A stretch of DNA of 5,222 nt from Tannerellaceae bacterium (GCA_031265595.1 JAISCM010000246.1:1-5222); one strand, 5' to 3'. Shown: positions 1 through 5,034, counted from the stretch's first letter. Program-made: numbers and translations. Notes: a model not told the origin generated them from the letters alone.

Positions 1-193
1 AGCGAAAGGCGAAGGGGCTTCTTATGAAGAAGTGCTCGATAATGTGAAAAAGCGCGACTATATAGACTCTACCCGCGAAGAAAGCCCGCTACGCCAAGCC
101 GGGGATGCGTTGGTATTGGATAATTCATACATGAGCATCCCCGACCAGAAGAAATGGTTGCTGGAGCAATATCAACGGGTAGTAAACGCATGA
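1..193 (+). CDS. cmk: Cytidylate kinase, C-terminal part (5' end outside window)
   Basis: The frame opens before the window and ends at TGA 191-193, leaving 63 complete codons. The enzyme phosphorylates CMP and dCMP with ATP in the cytoplasm, feeding pyrimidine nucleotide synthesis. What shows this is the C-terminal family signature: [15 protein letters not shown], then [11 protein letters not shown], at residues 16-43 of the fragment. Its Arg/Asp/Arg (R18, D22, R25 here) line up with the CMP-binding R181, D185 and R188 of the E. coli enzyme. The tail [12 protein letters not shown] is a closing helix of the kind seen in Bacteroidetes Cmk proteins. The stop codon overlaps the ispH start as ATGA, so the two genes are probably co-transcribed and translationally coupled. 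The P-loop half of the protein is not visible. Identity is confident from the signature; the rest of the gene is inferred. Confidence 0.9.
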   Translation, partial: AKGEGASYEEVLDNVKKRDYIDSTREESPLRQAGDALVLDNSYMSIPDQKKWLLEQYQRVVNA

Positions 194-1059
194 TAAAGGT
201 AGAAATAGATAGCGGATCGGGCTTTTGCTTTGGCGTGGTAAATGCAATTCAAAGCGCCGAACGCGAGCTGGACAGTACGAATAGTTTGTATTGTCTGGGC
301 GATATTGTGCATAACAGCCTGGAAGTAGAACGCCTGAAAGCATTGGGCCTGCATACGATAGGGCATGAAGAACTGGAGCGCCTGAAAGACAAAACCGTCT
401 TGCTGCGTGCGCACGGCGAACCTCCCTCCACCTACGAAACAGCCCGGAAGAACCGGATCAAAATAGTAGACGCCACCTGCCCGGTGGTGCTGCGTTTGCA
501 ACAAAAGATACATAAATGCTACCAGGAATCGAAAGAGACAAACGCACAATTGGTTATTTACGGCAAGAAAGGGCATGCCGAAGTAAACGGACTAGTAGGG
601 CAAACGGACGGAGCAGCCATTGTAATTGAGAAAACGGAAGATTTGGATAAGCTCGACTTCTCGCGGGATATTATTCTATTTTCGCAAACAACCAAATCGT
701 TAGATGGCTTGCGCGAGATCGAACAAATGATTCGGGAACGAATATCCCCCGCCGTTCAGTTCAAGTCGTTCGATACCGTTTGCCGGCAGGTAGCCAACCG
801 CCTTCCGGGGATAAAGACGTTTGCCTCTGCACATGATTGGGTTTATTTTGTGGCTGGTGAAAAAAGTTCGAACGGCAAAATGCTATTCGAAGAATGTCTG
901 AAAGCCAACCCCAACGCCGTTCTCATATCCAACGCCCGCGAAATAACCGCCCCCTTACCCCCCCATGTAAAAAACGTAGGCGTATGCGGCGCCACCTCAA
1001 CCCCTAAATGGCTGATGGAAGAAGTAGCCGTCCGCATCAGGGAATTGAATTTAGCGTAG
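190..1059 (+). CDS. ispH: 4-hydroxy-3-methylbut-2-enyl diphosphate reductase (IspH/LytB)
   Basis: The protein has 289 residues, normal for a short bacterial IspH. It carries out the last MEP-pathway step, reducing HMBPP to isopentenyl and dimethylallyl diphosphate with a [4Fe-4S] cluster in the cytoplasm. All three cluster cysteines are present: C13 (SGFCFGV), C97 (DATCPVV) and C198 ([10 protein letters not shown]). The substrate pocket is also intact: H41 ([10 protein letters not shown]), H75 (RAHGEPP), H129 and E131 (KKGHAEVNG), T167-T168 (FSQTT), the SSN motif in [10 protein letters not shown], and GATSTPKW near the end. I chose ATG 190 because the family N-terminus begins a few residues before SGFCFGV and because this start overlaps the cmk stop as ATGA. 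A start at 154 would add 12 residues lying inside cmk. There is no clear Shine-Dalgarno, which is usual in Bacteroidetes and fits coupling to cmk. The gene converges on the large surface-protein gene, with a hairpin between them. Confidence 0.96.
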   Translation: MIKVEIDSGSGFCFGVVNAIQSAERELDSTNSLYCLGDIVHNSLEVERLKALGLHTIGHEELERLKDKTVLLRAHGEPPSTYETARKNRIKIVDATCPVVLRLQQKIHKCYQESKETNAQLVIYGKKGHAEVNGLVGQTDGAAIVIEKTEDLDKLDFSRDIILFSQTTKSLDGLREIEQMIRERISPAVQFKSFDTVCRQVANRLPGIKTFASAHDWVYFVAGEKSSNGKMLFEECLKANPNAVLISNAREITAPLPPHVKNVGVCGATSTPKWLMEEVAVRIRELNLA

Positions 1060-1070
1060 CTGGTGGAGTA

Positions 1071-1120
1071 GAAGCGGGGAAAAGGGTGAAACGACCACGT
1101 TTCACCCTTGAGATTTCCTT
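1071..1120. repeat. 50-bp dispersed repeat, copy A (contains a hairpin)
   Basis: Read on the plus strand, this block matches the reverse complement of 4985-5034 at 41 of 50 positions with no gaps, by manual alignment. Identity covers both flanks (GAAGCGGG at one end, GAGATTTCCTT at the other) as well as the central palindrome, so it is more than two chance hairpins. Four of the nine mismatches are the loop, which reads ACCA here and its complement in the other copy. Copy A lies in the gap between two convergent genes; copy B lies downstream of rlmH. It could be a REP-like intergenic element that also serves as a terminator. Confidence 0.7.
1082..1109. terminator. Bidirectional hairpin terminator between ispH and the surface-protein gene
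   Basis: A perfect 12-bp stem, AAGGGTGAAACG (1082-1093) with CGTTTCACCCTT (1098-1109), closes a 4-nt loop. It begins 22 nt after the ispH stop and 11 nt after the surface-protein stop (TGA complement at 1121-1123). The T-run is weak on both strands: CTTGAGATTT after the stem on the plus strand, CCTTTTCCCC on the minus strand. Position and stem support termination for both genes; the poor U-tract is the reason for caution. Confidence 0.7.
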
Positions 1121-4100
1121 TCACCGGACAATTTTCTTTGTCCAGCCGGAGCTGCCTTTTACAAGTAAGATAGTTCCGCCTGCGTTGCCAACCGTAAATA
1201 CAGTCTTCCCCTGTGGCTTCTTGCCTGCAAAGAGCAACCGGCCATTGAAGTCGTATACGGCAATTGTTTCGTCTGCCGGGCTGTCAATCGTCAATGTAGA
1301 TTCATTGAAGAATACTACTATTTCCTGCGATACCTCTTCGGTTCCCACAGTGCTGCTTGTATCATCTTCCACATCATCTTCCGTATCATCTTCCGTGTCA
1401 TCTTCCGTGTCATCTTCCGTGTCATCCGCAGCCGTTATTGTAAGTGTTCCTGGTACGGCGGCGTTATCAGCAAACTTGTAGTTACCCGTAGGCGTAACGT
1501 TCTTCAGGTCGAGCTCAATCGGATAAGTTCCTGCTACAGACATGTTAGCTGTAGTCGACAGGATGGGGGTACCCGTGATAAGTGTTTCCTCAGCCACGCC
1601 GCCGGTAACTTTGTAGGTCAATTCCGGGAAAGCGCTGCCTGCCTGTACGGTCTTGTCTTCTGCTACTATCTGTATCGGGCGTTGCTCGATGATAAAGTTT
1701 ATTGAGAGGTCGCCTACATAGTCTTCGTTGTCAGCCGGGACGGACAGGATCAGTTTATAGTCGCCTGCATTCACCGGGGCTGTTTCGCTGAGGGCGCCGG
1801 TTTCGGTTTCGTACAATATGTCGAGTGTAAGGCCGGTCACTACATCTTCGGTTTCAGAATCTTCGGTTATCACCGGTTTGCCGGCGTATGCAAAGGGCTC
1901 TCCGCTGTAGACGCCGCCTTCCATCGTTGCCTCGATGTTTACACGCTTTTTAGAGCTTGTCTTTACTTCGATGGTAGCCAGGAAGTCGCCATAGTTCTCA
2001 CTCGTGATAACGACGGGGATAGATGCCAGTTTTTCTATCAACGTCTCGGCGCGGAGCGTTGCCGACTTGGTAACTATCGTCGCCTTGATAGAAATGATCA
2101 GAAAGTTGCCTTCTATCTTCATATCATCTATATCTTCTAATATGCCATCATCGTTTTTAATCTCTCCGAGCTTATAGGTCAGCTTGCCGAATCCCGTCAG
2201 GTCGGGAAGGAGGCTTCTGAGGTCGAACCTGTACTTGTAGCTGAACGCTTCGGCCACTTCAACTATAGTACGTGCCAAGACGATGGGCTGCTCCTGACCG
2301 GCGTCGGGATAGTAGAGGGTGTTGCCACTTCTTTCCCATTTATTGACATTCCACCGGTAGTAAATGGCGGCAACAGGGTTGCCATCATCGTCTTTTTCTT
2401 TGTTGACTATTTTATAACTCCCGCACCAGGCGTCGCCCTCAACGTCCCATAGATAATAAGCTTCGGATAAGTACTCTCCTTCGGCGTCGTATTCATATTC
2501 CTGTTTGTTACCTCTCAATACGTCATCGGTTCGGTAGAGGTATTCAGATGCGATTTTCTTCCCTTTGTCGTCATATTCAGTTACTTCTTTCTCATTAAGC
2601 GCCCATTCGGAAGCAGAGGTATCCCACACGGAATATGCAGACAAAGTCTGGGAACCATCGGCGCCGTATGCATACGCTTGTTTGTTACTGTAAACCCATC
2701 CTTTCCCACTTTGATCACCATGGTAAACCAGAATTTCCAAGGGCTTACGACTGGAGGGATCGTATGTATAGACAGATTTGGAAGTATTGCGCCAGCCGTC
2801 CGGTTCGTTTGAGTAACGCTCATGCGAAATTATCTGATTGAGGCCGTAACTGTTGTCAGTATAAGTCCATACATGGCGCTCCCAGTCCTGTTCCTGTAGA
2901 GTTATTTGCCCATTCGTATTATACTGCCTTATATATTTACTATCTGCGGCTGATGATATAATAGAAATCATACGGTTATCACTGTCGTATCCGATCACGT
3001 AGTCATACAGAAAGGTTTCTGTATTTTTGCCATTTTCTTCCGTCACGCTATAAATATCGACCTTTGTCAGCTTATTATTAGTATCGAAAGTGAGTTTATT
3101 TTTAAATTCGACCTCTTGTTCAGATAATAAAGACCAAGGTAAAAAATACTCGTTAAAAGGATAGTCTATTTGTCCGTTGGAAGGAATGTTCAGGCCGACT
3201 CCTTTATATATCAATTTGAGTATGTCAACGTCTCCATATTCATAGTAATTGTAATCAGTACGGGTAAAAGTTGTTGCATAGACTTCATCCCTGTTGATCG
3301 TCTGCCCTTTAATATAATCGTATGCATACTCCTGTAGTATTGCCCAATTCGTATCTTTCCATTCATAATAGGTTGTCTTGATATGTATATGATTGTCGTA
3401 ACTATACGTGGTTTTGCTTGATTCAACCCAATCATTGCCTTTTCCGGTATAGTTTTCGTGTAAGATTCGATTCCCATCGGTGTCATATTCATCTATGTAT
3501 TTGTAATCTGGCATCCCTTCTTTATAGTAAGCGTGTTCTTCTAAGGTACCATTATACGTATATTCGTGTTTTTCAACCGGAATCCACTCTTCGCCTTTGC
3601 CGGTATAGTATGCTTCTAAGGTTGTACGCCATGCAATATAGTCATATTTATATTCGCGTTTGGAATAGGGGAGCCATTTACTGCCTTCGCCGTTATAGAA
3701 TGCTTCTAAAAGTAACAGCCCGTTCTCATACTTATATTCGGATTTATAGAAGTTGACCCACTCCTCGCCATTCCATGAAAACTGTTCAGTTTGCGTACGA
3801 ACATCACCCATGTAGGTATGCACCATTTTATCCTGCGGTTTGCCGTCTTCCGAGTACGTCACTGTGCTGTTAGACCATACTCCCGAAGCCCGTAGCTGCA
3901 TATCTGTGGTATTACGGTGATTCAGGTAAGCGCCTGCGACGCCGTTGTTGCGGGCATTTTCTCTCTGTTGCACCACTTGCGCTTCAGCTCTGAAGCGTGC
4001 TTCCTGCGCTTCGGCTTTCAGTCGTGCATCCTGTGCTTCAAGCCTTAATTCGCCGGCGCCACGGATGTTTACTTTACTTTGCCCCGTAACGGTGAGGCAT

Positions 4101-4153
4101 GTCATCAGCAATCCGAATAGCAGGACTGCCGGTAGCGTAATGTTTTTTCTCAT
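1121..4153 (-). CDS. Large secreted repeat protein with MBG-like modules and a T9SS-type C-terminal sorting domain
   Basis: The product has 1010 residues and no family I can name with certainty. It starts with a signal peptide: MRKN, hydrophobic residues 5-22, likely cleavage near VTG-Q at 24/25. C19 lacks a good lipobox. Residues about 33-59 hold a helical 9-residue repeat (DARLKAEAQ, EARFRAEAQ). Residues about 95-626 are degenerate W/Y-rich repeats such as YYTGKGEEWIPVEKHEYTY (182-200) and FYNGEGSKWLPYSKREYKY (152-170), with YD-repeat-like pieces (EYDTDGNRI at 222-230). Residues 627-737 are beta-rich and unassigned. Residues 738-824 resemble YDG/MBG Ig-like modules (VYSGEPFAYAGKPV, APVNAGDYKL), and 825-909 match MBG_2 style (AEDKTVQAGSAFPELTYKV, GNYKFAD). 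An acidic linker of EDDT repeats (about 909-932) leads to a type A sorting-domain-like end (VYDFNGRLLFAGKK, ILLVKGSSGWTKKIVR). Inference: it is exported by Sec, then moved across the outer membrane by type IX secretion and attached to the surface. No catalytic motif was seen; an adhesin or scaffold role is possible. Expression may be switched by the invertible segment upstream. Confidence 0.88.
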   Translation of the reverse strand: MRKNITLPAVLLFGLLMTCLTVTGQSKVNIRGAGELRLEAQDARLKAEAQEARFRAEAQVVQQRENARNNGVAGAYLNHRNTTDMQLRASGVWSNSTVTYSEDGKPQDKMVHTYMGDVRTQTEQFSWNGEEWVNFYKSEYKYENGLLLLEAFYNGEGSKWLPYSKREYKYDYIAWRTTLEAYYTGKGEEWIPVEKHEYTYNGTLEEHAYYKEGMPDYKYIDEYDTDGNRILHENYTGKGNDWVESSKTTYSYDNHIHIKTTYYEWKDTNWAILQEYAYDYIKGQTINRDEVYATTFTRTDYNYYEYGDVDILKLIYKGVGLNIPSNGQIDYPFNEYFLPWSLLSEQEVEFKNKLTFDTNNKLTKVDIYSVTEENGKNTETFLYDYVIGYDSDNRMISIISSAADSKYIRQYNTNGQITLQEQDWERHVWTYTDNSYGLNQIISHERYSNEPDGWRNTSKSVYTYDPSSRKPLEILVYHGDQSGKGWVYSNKQAYAYGADGSQTLSAYSVWDTSASEWALNEKEVTEYDDKGKKIASEYLYRTDDVLRGNKQEYEYDAEGEYLSEAYYLWDVEGDAWCGSYKIVNKEKDDDGNPVAAIYYRWNVNKWERSGNTLYYPDAGQEQPIVLARTIVEVAEAFSYKYRFDLRSLLPDLTGFGKLTYKLGEIKNDDGILEDIDDMKIEGNFLIISIKATIVTKSATLRAETLIEKLASIPVVITSENYGDFLATIEVKTSSKKRVNIEATMEGGVYSGEPFAYAGKPVITEDSETEDVVTGLTLDILYETETGALSETAPVNAGDYKLILSVPADNEDYVGDLSINFIIEQRPIQIVAEDKTVQAGSAFPELTYKVTGGVAEETLITGTPILSTTANMSVAGTYPIELDLKNVTPTGNYKFADNAAVPGTLTITAADDTEDDTEDDTEDDTEDDVEDDTSSTVGTEEVSQEIVVFFNESTLTIDSPADETIAVYDFNGRLLFAGKKPQGKTVFTVGNAGGTILLVKGSSGWTKKIVR
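1359..1427 (-). repeat. 12-bp tandem repeat encoding the acidic EDDT linker
   Basis: About 5.75 copies of a 12-bp unit run head to tail, starting at 1359, 1371, 1383, 1395, 1407 and 1419. The plus-strand consensus is GTGTCATCTTCC, with GTATCATCTTCC and ACATCATCTTCC variants. On the minus strand they encode repeated D-D-T-E, with one V, at residues about 909-932. This separates the last MBG-like module from the sorting domain. The unit is a multiple of three, so copy-number change would alter linker length without a frameshift. Confidence 0.9.
3435..3740 (-). repeat. Diverged internal repeats of the surface-protein gene
   Basis: The similarity between protein repeats is still visible in DNA. 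Plus-strand versions of GCCTTTGCCGGTATAG begin near 3437 (GCCTTTTCCGGTATAG), 3593 and, more diverged, 3683 (CCTTCGCCGTTATAG); the last two are followed by ATGCTTCTAA. They encode the Y-x-G-K/E-G-x-x-W segments at residues 152-160, 182-190 and 235-242. The spacing corresponds to about 30 and 53 residues. This points to growth of the protein by internal duplication. Confidence 0.65.
3978..4054 (-). repeat. 27-bp tandem repeat encoding the N-terminal helical segment
   Basis: Two full units (3978-4004 and 4005-4031) and a decayed third (4032-4054) share TGCGCTTC at the start. They encode EARFRAEAQ, DARLKAEAQ and a GELRLEAQ-like remnant right after the signal peptide. The product is charged and Ala/Gln-rich, suggesting an exposed amphipathic helix or short coiled coil, unlike the beta-rich rest of the protein. 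Confidence 0.75.
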
Positions 4154-4178
4154 AACGATAAATGTATTGTTTTGTTTG

Positions 4179-4201
4179 TCTCGCCCAGTCCCGGAGCGAG
4201 A
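4179..4201 (-). promoter_or_regulatory. Small hairpin in the leader close to the start codon
   Basis: TCTCGC (4179-4184) and GCGAGA (4196-4201) form a 6-bp inverted repeat around an 11-nt loop. It lies 25 nt upstream of the surface-protein ATG. The bases between it and the start codon (minus-strand CAAACAAAACAATACATTTATCGTT) are A/T-rich and unstructured, as expected of a Bacteroidetes ribosome-loading site. Any effect on translation is inference. Confidence 0.35.
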
Positions 4202-4204
4202 TTA

Positions 4205-4361
4205 TTAACATTGGTTATCGAAGACGCGGGACTGCCGGTCGTTGAAGCGGGCGTCTTCGTTGTGAGGCAGGGTTAGTATCGCCCTGTTCAGAAGGTTACA
4301 GCAACACAGCCCTACAAGGTAGAGCAGATGTATTCTGCGGGTCTTTCATGTTCATACGCAT
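4205..4361 (-). other. Open frames in the leader of the surface-protein gene, possible leader peptide or decayed ORF
   Basis: Two overlapping frames are seen. The first is a 21-codon ORF starting at ATG 4361-4359 (MRMNMKDPQNTSALPCRAVL...) and stopping at 4298-4296, preceded by an A-rich stretch (AAAACAAAAAAGAACA). The second is 46 open codons from 4345 to TAA 4207-4205 with no ATG of its own, reading KTRRIHLLYLVGLCCCNLL and ending SRVFDNQC. A one-base shift at the third ATG of the first frame (ATGAAAG) would join it to a start giving MKTRR. The second frame is in phase with the surface-protein ATG, separated by TAATAA and 15 more codons. Chance is not excluded for frames this short, and no function is assigned. 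Confidence 0.3.
4219..4259 (-). repeat. 9-bp inverted repeat in the leader
   Basis: CGAAGACGC (4219-4227) and GCGTCTTCG (4251-4259) are perfect inverted copies separated by 23 nt. The region is GC-rich against its surroundings. In the leader RNA it could fold as a long-looped hairpin. No U-run follows on the minus strand, so it is not a typical intrinsic terminator. It could be an operator for a dimeric regulator or RNA structure. Confidence 0.45.
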
Positions 4362-4426
4362 TGTTCTTTTTTGTTTTTATAGGTTTAAATACTGTTAGTT
4401 ACATGGTTTTTTGGGGCTGCTTGAAA

Positions 4427-4442
4427 ATACCGCCGTTTAAAT
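4427..4442 (+). repeat. Left inverted repeat of the invertible segment
   Basis: This is ATACCGCCGTTTAAAT, an exact reverse complement of 4587-4602. Matching stops at both ends of the 16 bp (4426/4603 and 4443/4586 do not pair), which defines the boundaries. The GC-rich CCGCC next to an AT-rich TTTAAAT is unlike the surrounding bases. Confidence 0.9.
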
Positions 4443-4464
4443 ATCGCAATACAGGAGGCGTTCA

Positions 4465-4494
4465 GGGCAGTTTCCGCTGTCCACCCCGTTTTTT
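4465..4494 (+). terminator. Weak terminator-like hairpin inside the invertible segment
   Basis: GGGCAG (4465-4470) can pair with CTGTCC (4477-4482), including one G-T wobble, around TTTCCG. Six bases later comes a run of six T (4489-4494). It points the same way as the promoter at 4552-4580 but lies upstream of it. In either orientation it would shield the promoter from read-through arriving from behind. The stem is short and the T-run is displaced, so support is modest. Confidence 0.35.
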
Positions 4495-4507
4495 AGTTAT
4501 TTGTTAG

Positions 4508-4536
4508 TAAATAAATCGAATAAGTGAATTTATTTA
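4508..4536. repeat. AT-rich 9-bp inverted repeat upstream of the promoter
   Basis: TAAATAAAT (4508-4516) and ATTTATTTA (4528-4536) are perfect inverted copies with 11 nt between. They sit just upstream of the -33 element of the internal promoter. A dyad there could bind a regulator or recombination accessory protein, or act as an AT-rich upstream element. AT-rich dyads also arise by chance. Confidence 0.4.
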
Positions 4537-4551
4537 TCGCATGAAAAGCAG

Positions 4552-4580
4552 TTGAATATGAAATATAATTCTTATGTTTG
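4552..4580 (+). promoter_or_regulatory. Bacteroidetes-type promoter inside the invertible segment, facing right
   Basis: TATGTTTG at 4573-4580 matches the Bacteroidetes -7 consensus TAnnTTTG at every fixed position. TTG at 4552-4554 lies 18 bp upstream, close to the expected -33 spacing. The start of transcription would fall around 4586-4588, at the edge of the right inverted repeat. In this orientation it transcribes into a non-coding stretch that ends against convergent rlmH. I saw no equally good TAnnTTTG on the minus strand between the segment and the surface-protein gene. Confidence 0.7.
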
Positions 4581-4586
4581 TGTAGG

Positions 4587-4602
4587 ATTTAAACGGCGGT
4601 AT
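4587..4602 (-). repeat. Right inverted repeat of the invertible segment
   Basis: This is ATTTAAACGGCGGTAT, the exact reverse complement of 4427-4442. It begins 6 bp after the internal -7 box, so transcripts from that promoter would start at or in it. Confidence 0.9.
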
Positions 4603-4754
4603 ATCTTGCTCTCCGCCCTCCAGATCCAACTCCGCCCCCCACTCCGTCCGCCCCACCCACTTCAGTAATTGTTCTAAGACATCTGCTACCGGCTTTGTAT
4701 AATTTTATGACTTTGTACATACTAATTTCGTATAGTTGCGCCGTCAGTCTAAGG
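4603..4754. other. Non-coding stretch to the right of the invertible segment
   Basis: This holds a C-rich part (about 4609-4660, with CCGCCCCCCACTCC) followed by an AT-rich part. I find no ORF with coding character, no RNA gene and no convincing promoter. TAATTTCG at 4723-4730 is one base off the -7 consensus and lacks a well-spaced -33 element. The present-state promoter would transcribe through here. Confidence 0.5.
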
Positions 4755-4838
4755 GTTTCACAGGTGTGAAACTTTCCTTTCACGGCTGTGAAACCCTCCT
4801 TTCACAACTGTGAAACTTCCCTTTCACAACTGTGAAAC
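4755..4838. repeat. Array of four 22-bp-spaced palindromes (TTTCACANNTGTGAAA)
   Basis: Four near-identical palindromes start at 4756, 4778, 4800 and 4822, an exact 22-bp period. They read TTTCACAGGTGTGAAA, TTTCACGGCTGTGAAA and TTTCACAACTGTGAAA twice. Each has a 7-bp arm (6 bp in the second) around a 2-4 bp centre, followed by C and a pyrimidine-rich spacer ending in CC or CCC. The first extends to 8-bp arms with G and C at the ends. A period near two helical turns would place dimer sites on one face of the DNA. As RNA each could form a short hairpin. This could be a regulator-binding array or a cluster of a genome-wide palindromic repeat. Confidence 0.85.
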
Positions 4839-4984
4839 CCTCAATCCGTAGTGAACAAAACCATAAATCATTGGATATAAACAACTAAAACGATGAGATA
4901 AACTGACTACTGCATCAGTTAGTTGCCGGAGACATACTACGCCCCACCGGCTATCGCAATCTCTCTCCTCATACGAACCGGTGG
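4839..4984. other. Non-coding stretch between the palindrome array and the second 50-bp repeat
   Basis: No gene, RNA gene or promoter is recognised. Two weak dyads are present: AACTGA (4901-4906) with TCAGTT (4915-4920), and CCACCGG (4944-4950) with CCGGTGG (4978-4984). Both could be chance. Confidence 0.45.
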
Positions 4985-5034
4985 AAGGAAATCTCGAGGG
5001 TGGAACGACCACGTTTCACCCTACTTCCCGCTTC
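4985..5034. repeat. 50-bp dispersed repeat, copy B (inverted relative to copy A)
   Basis: Its reverse complement matches 1071-1120 at 41 of 50 positions without gaps. The core 4997-5022 also matches the copy A core in direct orientation at all but one base, because the core is a palindrome and both plus-strand loops read ACCA. The flanks are therefore inverted while the loop is not. Confidence 0.7.
4997..5022 (-). terminator. Hairpin downstream of rlmH, candidate terminator
   Basis: AGGGTGGAACG (4997-5007) pairs with CGTTTCACCCT (5012-5022) through 11 positions with one G-T wobble and an ACCA loop. It lies about 100 nt past the rlmH stop on the minus strand and would also stop rightward transcripts from the internal promoter. 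There is no strong U-run on either side. GGTGGAACGT at 5063-5072 can pair competitively with ACGTTTCACC (5011-5020). Confidence 0.45.

Larger units (their letters stand above)
4427..4602. other. Candidate invertible promoter segment (inverton) bounded by 16-bp inverted repeats
   Basis: ATACCGCCGTTTAAAT at 4427-4442 recurs as its exact reverse complement at 4587-4602, with 144 bp between. The interior is mostly AT-rich and has one strong Bacteroidetes-type promoter facing right, ending a few bases from the right repeat. This matches the known plan of phase-variable promoters in Bacteroidales, where site-specific inversion between short repeats turns surface genes on or off. The left repeat lies 273 bp upstream of the surface-protein start codon. 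As sequenced, the promoter faces away from that gene. No recombinase gene is in the window. A MITE is the main alternative, but I find no flanking target duplication. Repeats and promoter are seen; inversion is inferred. Confidence 0.75.

Noticed and set aside
154..189. Upstream ATG that would lengthen IspH by 12 residues
   Set aside because: The extension lies inside cmk, does not resemble the family N-terminus, and ATG 190 gives the usual start and a coupled ATGA overlap.
172..576. Minus-strand ORF of 134 codons
   Set aside because: It is antisense to ispH, which has full catalytic motifs, and its translation shows no recognisable domain.
1008..1481. Plus-strand ORF of 157 codons with a Ser/Val-rich middle
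   Set aside because: It overlaps the end of ispH and the antisense of the surface-protein gene; the Ser/Val run is the complement of the acidic 12-bp repeat.
4097..4099. Lipoprotein signal at C19 of the surface protein
   Set aside because: The residues before the Cys (L-M-T) do not make a normal lipobox, whereas VTG-Q at 24/25 is a plausible signal peptidase I site.
4270..4345. tRNA-like stretch (GGTAGAGCA, as in a D-arm)
   Set aside because: No acceptor stem, anticodon arm or T-arm could be assembled around it on either strand.
4427..4602. MITE with 16-bp terminal repeats
   Set aside because: Not excluded, but no target-site duplication is seen at the edges, and a promoter abutting one repeat beside a surface gene fits an invertible switch better.
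4589..4783. Minus-strand ORF of 64 codons
   Set aside because: It starts in the palindrome array, ends in the right inverted repeat, has low-complexity Gly/Arg composition and no support as a gene.
4755..4838. CRISPR array
   Set aside because: Repeats are 16-18-bp palindromes with 5-6-bp similar spacers, too short and too alike to be CRISPR spacers, and no cas gene is nearby.
4824..5012. Minus-strand ORF of 62 codons
   Set aside because: It runs from the second 50-bp repeat to the palindrome array and reads through repeats; no family resemblance or start signal.
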